NCBI RefSeq assembly: GCF_003992615.1
Contig: NZ_RZMY01000016.1
Coordinates: 310,001-374,000 of the forward strand
Direction of reading: 5' to 3'
Length of the DNA: 64,000 bases
Source: Flagellimonas beolgyonensis
GTDB lineage: Bacteria; Bacteroidota; Bacteroidia; Flavobacteriales; Flavobacteriaceae
Shown in pieces: positions 55,056 through 62,802 of this stretch (positions are counted from its first letter, which is position 1; each line of letters begins with the position of its first letter). The notes below the pieces were generated by a model. It searched no databases and had not been told where the DNA came from. It saw only the letters and a program-made list of their open reading frames with translations. Position numbers and translations under genes: made by a program.

Positions 55056-55688
55056 TCACAAATCCACTACATGAATGTAGCTTCTATGGAGTTTTAGTTT
55101 TTTCATTTTTTCCAACTTCTTCAGCAATCTGGACACCACAACCCTGGAAGTATGCAGATCGTAGGCAATTTCTTGGTGGGTACTTCGGATCTTATCGTCG
55201 TTGGTCACCTCCACCTTCTTTTTAAGATAATCCACCAGCCTTTGGTCCAAATTTTTGAAGGCGATACTGTCCACGGTTTGCAGCAGTTCGTTCAATCTAT
55301 TTTGATAACTATCGAAAACGTAGGTTCTCCAACCATGGTATTTGGCCATCCATTCCTCCATTTTTTGAACGGGGACCATAACGATTCTTGCGTCGGTCTC
55401 CGTAATGGCGCGAATCTCACTTTTGGTATGGCCCATGCAACAGGCCATGGTCACTGAACAGGTTTCCCCTTGCTCCAAATAGTAGAGCAACAGTTCGTCC
55501 CCATCCTCATCTTCCCGCAATACTTTTATTGCTCCGGAAAGCAATAAGGGGATGTTTCGGATATATTGGCCAATATCCATCAGCGTTTCCCCTGCTGGTA
55601 CTTCTATCAATTTTCCAACCTCAATAATCTCATCGATCAGCGGTGGTTCAAAATAGTTGCTGAAGGTTCCTATTAATTCTTCTTCCAT
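55056..55688 (-). CDS. Crp/Fnr family transcription regulator of the sulfur island
   Basis: 210 residues. The N-terminal cyclic-nucleotide-binding-like beta-roll (about 15-125) has Cys77 and the pair Cys83-Cys84 in ETCSVTMACCMGHTK; the usual FNR N-terminal cysteines are absent. A dimer helix follows, then a winged HTH with recognition helix HTSRVVVSRLLKKLEK (about 179-194). Its position at the head of sulP and the dioxygenase operon, and the Crp-sized palindromes before the other units, make it the likely regulator. Thiol or persulfide sensing is a hypothesis. Confidence 0.9.
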   Translation of the reverse strand: MEEELIGTFSNYFEPPLIDEIIEVGKLIEVPAGETLMDIGQYIRNIPLLLSGAIKVLREDEDGDELLLYYLEQGETCSVTMACCMGHTKSEIRAITETDARIVMVPVQKMEEWMAKYHGWRTYVFDSYQNRLNELLQTVDSIAFKNLDQRLVDYLKKKVEVTNDDKIRSTHQEIAYDLHTSRVVVSRLLKKLEKMKKLKLHRSYIHVVDL

Positions 55689-55761
55689 ATTGTTTTTAAA
55701 GGTCCCCTAAGGTAACCATTTTAATAAAGAAATTGGGGCCTGATTTTTGAGCTAAATGCAA

Positions 55762-55784
55762 TGCCCACACAAAAAGTGTGGGCA
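55762..55784. terminator. Perfect hairpin between the phosphatase operon and crp
   Basis: Arms TGCCCACAC and GTGTGGGCA around AAAAA. It lies 50 bases past the phosphatase stop, in the position of a minus-strand terminator, but no T run follows. It may end that operon or bind a protein. Confidence 0.5.
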
Positions 55785-55833
55785 CAATGCAAATTAACTT
55801 AAACTAAACAACTGATACTAATCTTTGTTCATC

Positions 55834-56910
55834 TTATAACTTTATAGGTTGCCCTTTTGCCTCTTTGGCAATTGATATTCCCAGCATCTTGGCAATGGTG
55901 GGGGCAATCTGGTTGGAGTACAATTGTTCTTGTTGTTTTACTTCACCCATGGACCTCACATTTTTTCCGAAGGCCACCAACCAAACTTGGTCTGCTCCTT
56001 CGATTTTACTTCCATGGCTTCTCCAAGTGTCCAATGGCTCCGTACCCCTTCCATGATCGGTACTGATCAAAAAAACGGTCTGATTCCTATAAAATTCATC
56101 CTGTTGGGTGAATTCCCATAGTTGCTTAAGGAGGGTATCCGTATTATGTGCCGATTTCAAATAGGCCTGATAATCCCCATCGTGGGCAAAGTCATCGGTT
56201 TCTCCATAAGAGATGTAAACAAACTTGGGATGCTCCTTTTTCATATGTTCCAAAGCATAATGATGGGTAAAGGCATCCAGCCGTACACTGCCCCATGGGC
56301 TTGGAATTTGCCCTTGCAATTCGTTCAGGAATTTTTCCCTTTCATTCAAATTAGTCTTAGCAACTTCAAATCCGGCATTTACAGGAACTCCAGAGCGTTC
56401 TTCATTTATAATGTAGGGAAACACGTCCCAGCTTCCGAACGCAGCAACCTTGTCCTTTCCTTCGGGAATATTGTTGTATTGCTCTAAAATCGTCTTATTG
56501 GGATTGTCCTTTTTGGCGTTGCTCGTTATCCGCAAATCATCCGCCGATCCTGTCAAAATTTCGTTATACCCCGGATAGGAAAACCACATGGTATTGGTCA
56601 AATTTACCTTGCTGCCCAAAGGTCTATTGCCATGTATTTGACCCATTTTGGCCACTTGGTTCCAAAAAAAAGGCATCAGAACCTCTCTTCGTTCTTCTGG
56701 CGTCTCGCGCCAAAAGGCCTTTTTGAGCATGGCGGTGTCGTGGACATACTCTTTATTGGCAATTAAAAGGGAATCGGCTCCGGTAAAGAGCTCTTGCCAA
56801 CGGTATCCGTCCAAAGTAATCAAGATCACTTTGGTATCATTAACGTCCTGTGCATTGATCTGTAGAAAAACTGCCAAGGCAGCCATCAAAAGTAAGATTC
56901 TATTTTTCAT
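55834..56910 (-). CDS. Exported alkaline phosphatase-superfamily hydrolase
   Basis: 358 residues from ATG 56910 (MKNRILLLMAALAVFLQINAQ, signal peptide). Metal and nucleophile motifs: ILITLDGYRW (Asp), MWFSYPGYNEILTGS (nucleophile region), SYGETDDFAHDGDY, and ISTDHGRG. It is a type I phosphodiesterase/nucleotide-pyrophosphatase-like enzyme. Last gene of the operon; it overlaps the preceding gene by 11 bases. Likely cleaves phosphate or phosphonate esters in the periplasm. Confidence 0.88.
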   Translation of the reverse strand: MKNRILLLMAALAVFLQINAQDVNDTKVILITLDGYRWQELFTGADSLLIANKEYVHDTAMLKKAFWRETPEERREVLMPFFWNQVAKMGQIHGNRPLGSKVNLTNTMWFSYPGYNEILTGSADDLRITSNAKKDNPNKTILEQYNNIPEGKDKVAAFGSWDVFPYIINEERSGVPVNAGFEVAKTNLNEREKFLNELQGQIPSPWGSVRLDAFTHHYALEHMKKEHPKFVYISYGETDDFAHDGDYQAYLKSAHNTDTLLKQLWEFTQQDEFYRNQTVFLISTDHGRGTEPLDTWRSHGSKIEGADQVWLVAFGKNVRSMGEVKQQEQLYSNQIAPTIAKMLGISIAKEAKGQPIKL

Positions 56911-58501
56911 TTCTTTTTGTTTTAAATGATGCGGTTTCAGACCAATCACTCCAATTCAGATTTTGGTCGCGGTACCGAACCCTCCAGTAATAGGTAGTGG
57001 CCGGTTTCAATCGTTTGGTTTTTTCGTCGGTAAGGTCATCATTTTTTTGACGGTCTTCCTCGTAATACCAGTTCTCATATTGTTTCCAGCTGTCCAAAGC
57101 CAGTTTTTCAAAATCCTTGGTTTCTGAAACCTGCCAATGGGCCGCAGCCAAGAAAGCACCGCTCAAAGGACTTGAAAACTCCCCAGCTTTCAACAGGGTA
57201 AATTCTTCTTCCACTAGCTCATTGTTGGTAGGTGAAATGATCTTGGGGGCTTCAGGCTTCTTTTCCAACCGCCAAATGGTGATGCTATCGCGAAGTTCGT
57301 TATCCCTGAACTTTCCCTCATTGCCCCTGCTGATTCTTTTGATAGTAAATTTAGGGTCGCTTCGGTTACCATCCACTTCCACCATCACAAACCCGTACTC
57401 ATCTTGCGAAACTGTGAACTCGTCATAATCCCGACCTTCAAACTCCCCCCAATTGTCAATGGCTCCCCCGGCCGTGGCCACGTTGACCCAAAGGTGCTTG
57501 TGGTCCCTGGATTGGCCCCTGGAATAAGCATGGGTGTGCCCGAAGAAATGAACACTGGGCTTTCCTGTCTTTGTAGAGAACGCTTCCAGCATCTCCACAA
57601 CTTTTCCTGTGGACTCGTCTTCGCCCGGAATCCAAAGTTCCGATTTATGGGGATGGTGCAACTGTGCAAACACAAAATCGATGTTGTCGTCCGTTTCGGT
57701 CTCAGCCAAAACCTTTGCCAACCATTCGTATTGTTCCCTAAGATTCCGATAGCCTTCGTTGGAGTTGAGACCAATGATTCGGGTATTGCCATAATCCTTG
57801 TACCACCAATGCTCTGCATAGGCAGGAGTGCCATTCTCCGGAAGGCTAAAATATTTGAAATAAAATACCGAATTGCGCTCGTGGTTCCCCAATACAGGAT
57901 ACACGGGAACTTGGGCAAACAATTTTTGGGCAGGATCGAAAAAATGCTCTTTCCACTGGTAGTATTGACTTCCGCTTTGCACCAAATCGCCAGGAATCAT
58001 GACCATCGCCAAATTATCCGGCAATTTGCCCCCATATTCCTTTTGCAAATATTGAAGGACTCCTTGGTTTACCACCTCCGAAAACTTGTTTGGATGCTGG
58101 CTGTCATACTGCATGTCGCTCATAGCAACAATGTTGAATGATTCCTCATCATTGGCAAAGGGCGGTGTCTTAAATTGAAAGATATCGGAAGTTAATTTCC
58201 CTGTTTTTACCCGATAGTAATATTCAGTGAAACGCTCCAAACCTTTTAACTTTACAGTATGTACCCTGGTGTCTGAAAAATTGATGCCCTCAGCATTTCC
58301 TTCGGCCTTCTTGCCCAATCTTGGGGAAGTTCCATATTCCACTATGCTTTCCTCCCCGCTGGAGGTTTCCCACATAATGGTAATGGAATTGGGTTCGGCA
58401 TCCTGCAAATAGGGTTGCACCAAAATTTGGGGTTTGGATTGGGCCATAACAGTACCCAATCCTAAAAAGATATAAACAAAGAGTAGATTGATTTTTCTCA
58501 T
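56900..58501 (-). CDS. Purple-acid-phosphatase-like metallophosphoesterase with Fn3 domains
   Basis: 533 residues; signal peptide MRKINLLFVYIFLGLGTVMAQ. N-terminal Fn3-like domain (about 28-110), then a calcineurin-like domain with MSDMQYD, IPGDLVQSG, GNHERN, LHHP and FFGHTHAYSRG, the full set of metal ligands of purple acid phosphatases. A C-terminal Fn3-like domain ends the protein (YYWRVRYRDQNLNWSDWSE). Secreted acid phosphomonoesterase by homology. Overlaps its neighbours by one and 11 bases. Confidence 0.9.
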   Translation of the reverse strand: MRKINLLFVYIFLGLGTVMAQSKPQILVQPYLQDAEPNSITIMWETSSGEESIVEYGTSPRLGKKAEGNAEGINFSDTRVHTVKLKGLERFTEYYYRVKTGKLTSDIFQFKTPPFANDEESFNIVAMSDMQYDSQHPNKFSEVVNQGVLQYLQKEYGGKLPDNLAMVMIPGDLVQSGSQYYQWKEHFFDPAQKLFAQVPVYPVLGNHERNSVFYFKYFSLPENGTPAYAEHWWYKDYGNTRIIGLNSNEGYRNLREQYEWLAKVLAETETDDNIDFVFAQLHHPHKSELWIPGEDESTGKVVEMLEAFSTKTGKPSVHFFGHTHAYSRGQSRDHKHLWVNVATAGGAIDNWGEFEGRDYDEFTVSQDEYGFVMVEVDGNRSDPKFTIKRISRGNEGKFRDNELRDSITIWRLEKKPEAPKIISPTNNELVEEEFTLLKAGEFSSPLSGAFLAAAHWQVSETKDFEKLALDSWKQYENWYYEEDRQKNDDLTDEKTKRLKPATTYYWRVRYRDQNLNWSDWSETASFKTKRNEK

Positions 58502-59871
58502 TAGGCTATTGCATTGGTTTTAAGAAAGGCTGCGTTCAATATTTCCATAGCGCTTTCCAATTCTGTTCTGGAAATGGTCAATGGTGGTGACAATTGCAAC
58601 ACATTCCCTTTTGATACTTTAAAACTCAGGCCTTGTTTTAGGCATTCGTACATGATTTCTTCGGCTTCCAAAATAGCCTTTTCCTTAGTGGTTCGGTTGG
58701 TTACCAATTCAATGCCCCACAAAAGACCGACACCACGAACATCACCGATCAAGGAATACTTGCGATGCATTTTATACAGGGCCTTGCGCATAAATTCCTG
58801 GTCTTCCTTTACTTTCCTCAATAGGTTTTCTTCTTCTATAATCTCCAAGAGGGCCAGTCCGGCAGCAGCACCAAGTGGACTTTTTTCATGGGTATAATGC
58901 CCGAGTGAAATATGTCCGAATTTGTTGTACGCATCACGGGTTACGATGGCTGCTTGTGGAATGATTCCACCACCAAGACCCTTTCCCAAGCAAAGAATAT
59001 CGGGTTCAATGCCGAAATGTTCAAAGGCGAACATTTTTCCCGTTCTTCCAAAGGCTATCGGAATTTCATCCAAAATTAAAAGCACCCCATGTTTGCTGCA
59101 AAGTTCCCTCGCCCCCTTCCAAAATGTTTCGGAAGGCATTTGCACGTCGGTATTACGGATGGTCTCGGCCAAAACCGCACCAATCCCATCATCTTTGCTC
59201 AGCACATACTCCAAATATTCCAGCGCTTTTTCTTCATTTCCCTCAAAAATACCCCGATAGGTTATGGGAGGAGGTATACGCTCCACTCCGGGCATCAATG
59301 GCCCCATATGTTCCTGAAAAACGGATTCACCGCCCACACTGATGGCATCGAGATTGGCTCCGTGAAACGAATCCCAAAAGGAAACCACTTTGTGCTTTCC
59401 AGTAACAGCCCGAGCCAATTTCAGGGCTATACTAATGGCCGAACTGCCATTGGGCGTCAACAAAACGCGATTGAGGTCTTTGGGCGTCAGGGAGGTCAAC
59501 TTTTCCGCAAAGGCAATGGCCGTTTCATTGGTGTACCTCCTGGTGGAAAAGGTGAGATTTTGGAGTTGCTCGGTTAATCTAGTGATCAATTTGGGATGTG
59601 AAAAACCCAATTGGTGCACATTGTTCCCGTGGAAATCGAGGTACCGCTTTCCTGAAATGCTTTCAATATACGATCCCTCACAATTTTTAAGCACATCCAA
59701 ACACGGCGTTGACATGGATTGGTGCAAAAAAAACCTGGCATCCTTCTCCAATAGCAATTTGGTTTGGTTGTTCACTTCTTCCTGCAACCATTCACCCCTT
59801 GCCGGGGTAAGGTTGATATCCCCTTCCACAATGGCTTCCAGCTTGTGCTTAACGTGATGTATATGGTCCAT
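58501..59871 (-). CDS. Class III PLP enzyme, PbfA-like (hydroxy-aminoethylphosphonate ammonia-lyase?)
   Basis: 456 residues from ATG 59871 (MDHIHHVKHKLEAIV). Fold type I, class III: LDFHGNNVHQLGFSHP, LTPNGSSAISIALKLAR, VSFWDSFHGANLDAISVGG, LILDEIPIAFGRTGKMFAFEHF, and the Lys loop ILCLGKGLGGG. The FHGN-VHQ segment and the neighbours (phosphatases, SusD) point to the PbfA/ethanolamine-phosphate phospho-lyase branch rather than a true aminotransferase; PbfA turns 1-hydroxy-2-aminoethylphosphonate into phosphonoacetaldehyde. Substrate assignment is inference. A longer start at 59904 would overlap more of the upstream gene. Confidence 0.72.
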   Translation of the reverse strand: MDHIHHVKHKLEAIVEGDINLTPARGEWLQEEVNNQTKLLLEKDARFFLHQSMSTPCLDVLKNCEGSYIESISGKRYLDFHGNNVHQLGFSHPKLITRLTEQLQNLTFSTRRYTNETAIAFAEKLTSLTPKDLNRVLLTPNGSSAISIALKLARAVTGKHKVVSFWDSFHGANLDAISVGGESVFQEHMGPLMPGVERIPPPITYRGIFEGNEEKALEYLEYVLSKDDGIGAVLAETIRNTDVQMPSETFWKGARELCSKHGVLLILDEIPIAFGRTGKMFAFEHFGIEPDILCLGKGLGGGIIPQAAIVTRDAYNKFGHISLGHYTHEKSPLGAAAGLALLEIIEEENLLRKVKEDQEFMRKALYKMHRKYSLIGDVRGVGLLWGIELVTNRTTKEKAILEAEEIMYECLKQGLSFKVSKGNVLQLSPPLTISRTELESAMEILNAAFLKTNAIA

Positions 59872-61123
59872 GTTTCGATAGTATTTCCCTTTCTTCGGAT
59901 GCATCGTTCAACACATAAATATCATAGGTATCGCCCTGTTCGTACACCCGTACCACAATATGTCCTTGTTGGCTCTTGTACTGGTCCAACCTGCCCCCGA
60001 TCACATCCTTGGTGCCCTGTAGCATAATGGTTGAAAAAATATCCCGTTCGCCGGGGTACAATTGTTTCGATGTGATTCTTCGCAATACCTCTTCTCCGGG
60101 ATGATCGGCGGTCCAATTTTGTTGGATCCACACCTTGGGTCTAACCGTACGCACGAAATACGGGTTTTGGGAATTCCTGTTTCCATGATGGTTCAAAGTG
60201 GCCACATCCACTGGACCAATCACCGGTGCCACATGGGATTCCAACGAGTTGATGTCCGTTTGGCCAAGACCATCAATCCCTGCAATATCGCCACCAGTGT
60301 AATAATTGAATTTGCCGTAATCGATGCGGATTACATTGCTCAATGGATTTTCACCCGGATATTCGCCTATTTTGAACAAAGGGAAATACGAATTGTCATA
60401 CCCTGTCCAAATGTTTCCGTTGGAAGCAATGTTCCTTACTGAAAATGTCGGATATTTTTGCGGACTATTGTTCAACTTGATTTGATCGGAACTGCCCACC
60501 AAAAGCGCTTCGTGCTCCAATCCAACTTTGTTGGACTGGTAGTCAATGAACTTCCAATACTCCTTCAAGGTAGCGATCATCCCATAGGTATCCTTCGAAA
60601 ATCGATCTTCAGCTTGTACTTTTGGGTCTTTCAGGTTGATGGGATACTCAAAACCACGATCAATTAGCTTTTTGATCGGAATATGGGTCCCCACCTCCAT
60701 GATTCCCGTTAGCTGATACCCTCCGGAAGCAAATTTTCGCAATGCATCCACCTCACCAAAATGATCATCGTGGTAATGGGTAATGAGTGCATAATCCAAC
60801 TTTCGCTCTTGATTTTTGGGTAAAAATTGATGGATGTAATCCACGATCCATTGCGGAGCGGTCTTGGATCGGCTGGGCATTAATTTGGCATTTCTGCTCG
60901 ATGTGGTCCTAGGATGGGTTTCGGACATGTCCCCCGCATCCACAAGCAAAGTGGTGCCGTCAGGAAAAACCAAAAAGGCGGCATCGCCCCGACCTGTATT
61001 GATGTGGTGAATGTCCAAATACCCGGGTTTCCATTCTGGCAACTGTTGCTGTGCATTGGTAACCAAACCCACCCATAGTAGGAGGACAATCGGGCAATGG
61101 CTTTTGAAATTGAATTTCATCAT
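59849..61123 (-). CDS. Exported metallo-beta-lactamase-fold protein
   Basis: 424 residues with signal peptide up to VTNAQ. MBL core ALITHYHDDHFGEVD (His, His, Asp, His) plus GGDIAG and LNHHGNRNS for the other metal ligands, like ComEC/Rec2-type or phosphorylcholine-esterase-type domains. Likely a zinc hydrolase in the periplasm, possibly a phosphodiesterase. The ATG overlaps the stop of the PA14-phosphatase gene by one base, and its end overlaps the PLP enzyme start. Confidence 0.86.
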   Translation of the reverse strand: MMKFNFKSHCPIVLLLWVGLVTNAQQQLPEWKPGYLDIHHINTGRGDAAFLVFPDGTTLLVDAGDMSETHPRTTSSRNAKLMPSRSKTAPQWIVDYIHQFLPKNQERKLDYALITHYHDDHFGEVDALRKFASGGYQLTGIMEVGTHIPIKKLIDRGFEYPINLKDPKVQAEDRFSKDTYGMIATLKEYWKFIDYQSNKVGLEHEALLVGSSDQIKLNNSPQKYPTFSVRNIASNGNIWTGYDNSYFPLFKIGEYPGENPLSNVIRIDYGKFNYYTGGDIAGIDGLGQTDINSLESHVAPVIGPVDVATLNHHGNRNSQNPYFVRTVRPKVWIQQNWTADHPGEEVLRRITSKQLYPGERDIFSTIMLQGTKDVIGGRLDQYKSQQGHIVVRVYEQGDTYDIYVLNDASEEREILSKHGPYTSR

Positions 61124-62793
61124 TACTTATTTCTGTACAAAAGATTAGCTGGTATAATCTGTTTGGGAATATTCGGTCCTTGATATTTCGCATCCAAATG
61201 AAAACCGCCGCCACCGTTGAAGAATTCCACACGGATCAAATGCTTTCCCTTTTCCAAATGCAGGGACCCGCTGCGTTCCAAAACACCATGGTCCCCATCG
61301 TTGTCCACCACCAGTTTGCCATCCACATACAACTTGCTGCCATCGTCGCTGTTGGTGAAAAATCCATAAGTGCCACCCTCAGGGAGCTCCAAATAACTTT
61401 CCAAGACCAAAGCCACTTGATCTTGTTGCACATCGTCGGCTAGGGCCTCTCTGTGTGAAAATTCAGGTACGTATCCCGTTCTAATGGGTTGAAGGGTTGT
61501 AAAGTCAGGCAACTTATCCATTCCTTCACCGTAAAACACTTCGTACTTCACAGGATCTTGTTTGGTAGCTGGTACCAACCGGAAATTGGCTTCCGCCACG
61601 GTGCTCACCAAATGCCCCTCCTGAAAAATGCCTGCTTTTACGATCTCGGTATTTTTTAAATAAAAAGTGTCTTGATAGGCTTGACTGTTCTCCATGGTGG
61701 GCATATCGCCACCGACCGTGTACCTGATTTTACCTTGGTTGTTTGGGTTTTGTATGACCACGGCAACAGAGTCCGCTTTGAAAATTCCTCCGGCCGGCTC
61801 AAAATAACCGGCATCCGGAAGAATCTTGGGTTGGGTTATTTGCTCTTTGCGCTTGTAGGTAAGTTTTGGTTTTTCATTGCCAACAAAGGCTCCTTTTACG
61901 GGTCGTCCTATCCAAGCTTGTGGCGTTTGCAATCCCATGGCATAGGCAACCGTGGGGGCATTGTCGTATTGGTAAACGGTTTCTTCAATGTGATAGCCTT
62001 TTTTGATTCCGGCTCCATAAAGGATGAATGGAATCTCCATTTCGGCCAAGCTCTCACCTCCATGGCCAAATCCAATTCCACCATGATCGGCCGAGACAAT
62101 GAACATGGTTTTTTCAAAAATACCTGCGTCCTTGGTTGCTTCTACAATTTGTGCGATCAACGAATCGGCTTTTTCAACCGATTTGTAATAGGCTGGGCTT
62201 CCATGGCCCAAGGCATGGCCCGCATGGTCCACATGATCTAAATGGACAAAAGTGAAATTGGGGGTATGTTGTTTGATGTAGTTTACAGCCTCTTGGGTTG
62301 TTTGGTCCTCATGATCTCCGTCGATGTCAAAATCCACATTCTCTTTTTCGAACAATCGACCAAAACCATCCCAATCGTAGATGGCCCCCGCATGTGCTTC
62401 GGGTTGCTGATCGTGGAACAAGGTGAAAATGGTAGGGAAGGTTCCATTTGCGGTCGCCACGACAGGGGGCAATTCGTGGTCGAATTTTTCCCAACCGTTG
62501 GAGGTAACGCCATGCTGTTCGGTATCGGCTCCCATGATCATACTGGCCCAATTGGAACTGGAACTGGATGGCAGCACCGAACGTGCGTGCATGGTAGCAG
62601 CCCCATTTTGCACCATCGAATCCAACATGGGGGTGTTTGCCTTTTGGATACCGTTGGGACTCAAACCATCGATTCCAATAACGATCACATATTGAATGCC
62701 TCTATCATTTTCATTATTGTTGGAAGAACAAGACCACAGGAGCAAAACTCCCATGGTCATGATCAACACTCTACTTAAATTCTGAATACACAT
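61123..62793 (-). CDS. Alkaline phosphatase-superfamily lipoprotein with C-terminal PA14 domain
   Basis: 556 residues from ATG 62793; lipobox LLLWSCSS. Catalytic domain (about 35-300) with VIVIGIDGLSP, the nucleophile region SSSSSNWASM, HLDHVDHAGHALGHG and SADHGGIGFGHGG, as in phosphonoacetate hydrolase/PPi-phosphodiesterase relatives. A linker is followed by a PA14 domain (about 440-550; TNSDDGSKLYVDGKLVVDN), which binds glycans. The PA14 module suggests action on glycan-linked phosphate or phosphonate. Nine bases after the SusD-like gene. Confidence 0.88.
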   Translation of the reverse strand: MCIQNLSRVLIMTMGVLLLWSCSSNNNENDRGIQYVIVIGIDGLSPNGIQKANTPMLDSMVQNGAATMHARSVLPSSSSSNWASMIMGADTEQHGVTSNGWEKFDHELPPVVATANGTFPTIFTLFHDQQPEAHAGAIYDWDGFGRLFEKENVDFDIDGDHEDQTTQEAVNYIKQHTPNFTFVHLDHVDHAGHALGHGSPAYYKSVEKADSLIAQIVEATKDAGIFEKTMFIVSADHGGIGFGHGGESLAEMEIPFILYGAGIKKGYHIEETVYQYDNAPTVAYAMGLQTPQAWIGRPVKGAFVGNEKPKLTYKRKEQITQPKILPDAGYFEPAGGIFKADSVAVVIQNPNNQGKIRYTVGGDMPTMENSQAYQDTFYLKNTEIVKAGIFQEGHLVSTVAEANFRLVPATKQDPVKYEVFYGEGMDKLPDFTTLQPIRTGYVPEFSHREALADDVQQDQVALVLESYLELPEGGTYGFFTNSDDGSKLYVDGKLVVDNDGDHGVLERSGSLHLEKGKHLIRVEFFNGGGGFHLDAKYQGPNIPKQIIPANLLYRNK

Positions 62794-62802
62794 GTACGCC
62801 AA

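Noticed and set aside
55712..55724. GTAAC half-site just upstream of crp
   Set aside because: The second half does not match and the spacing rule would place a -7 box on the start codon, so autoregulation is not supported.
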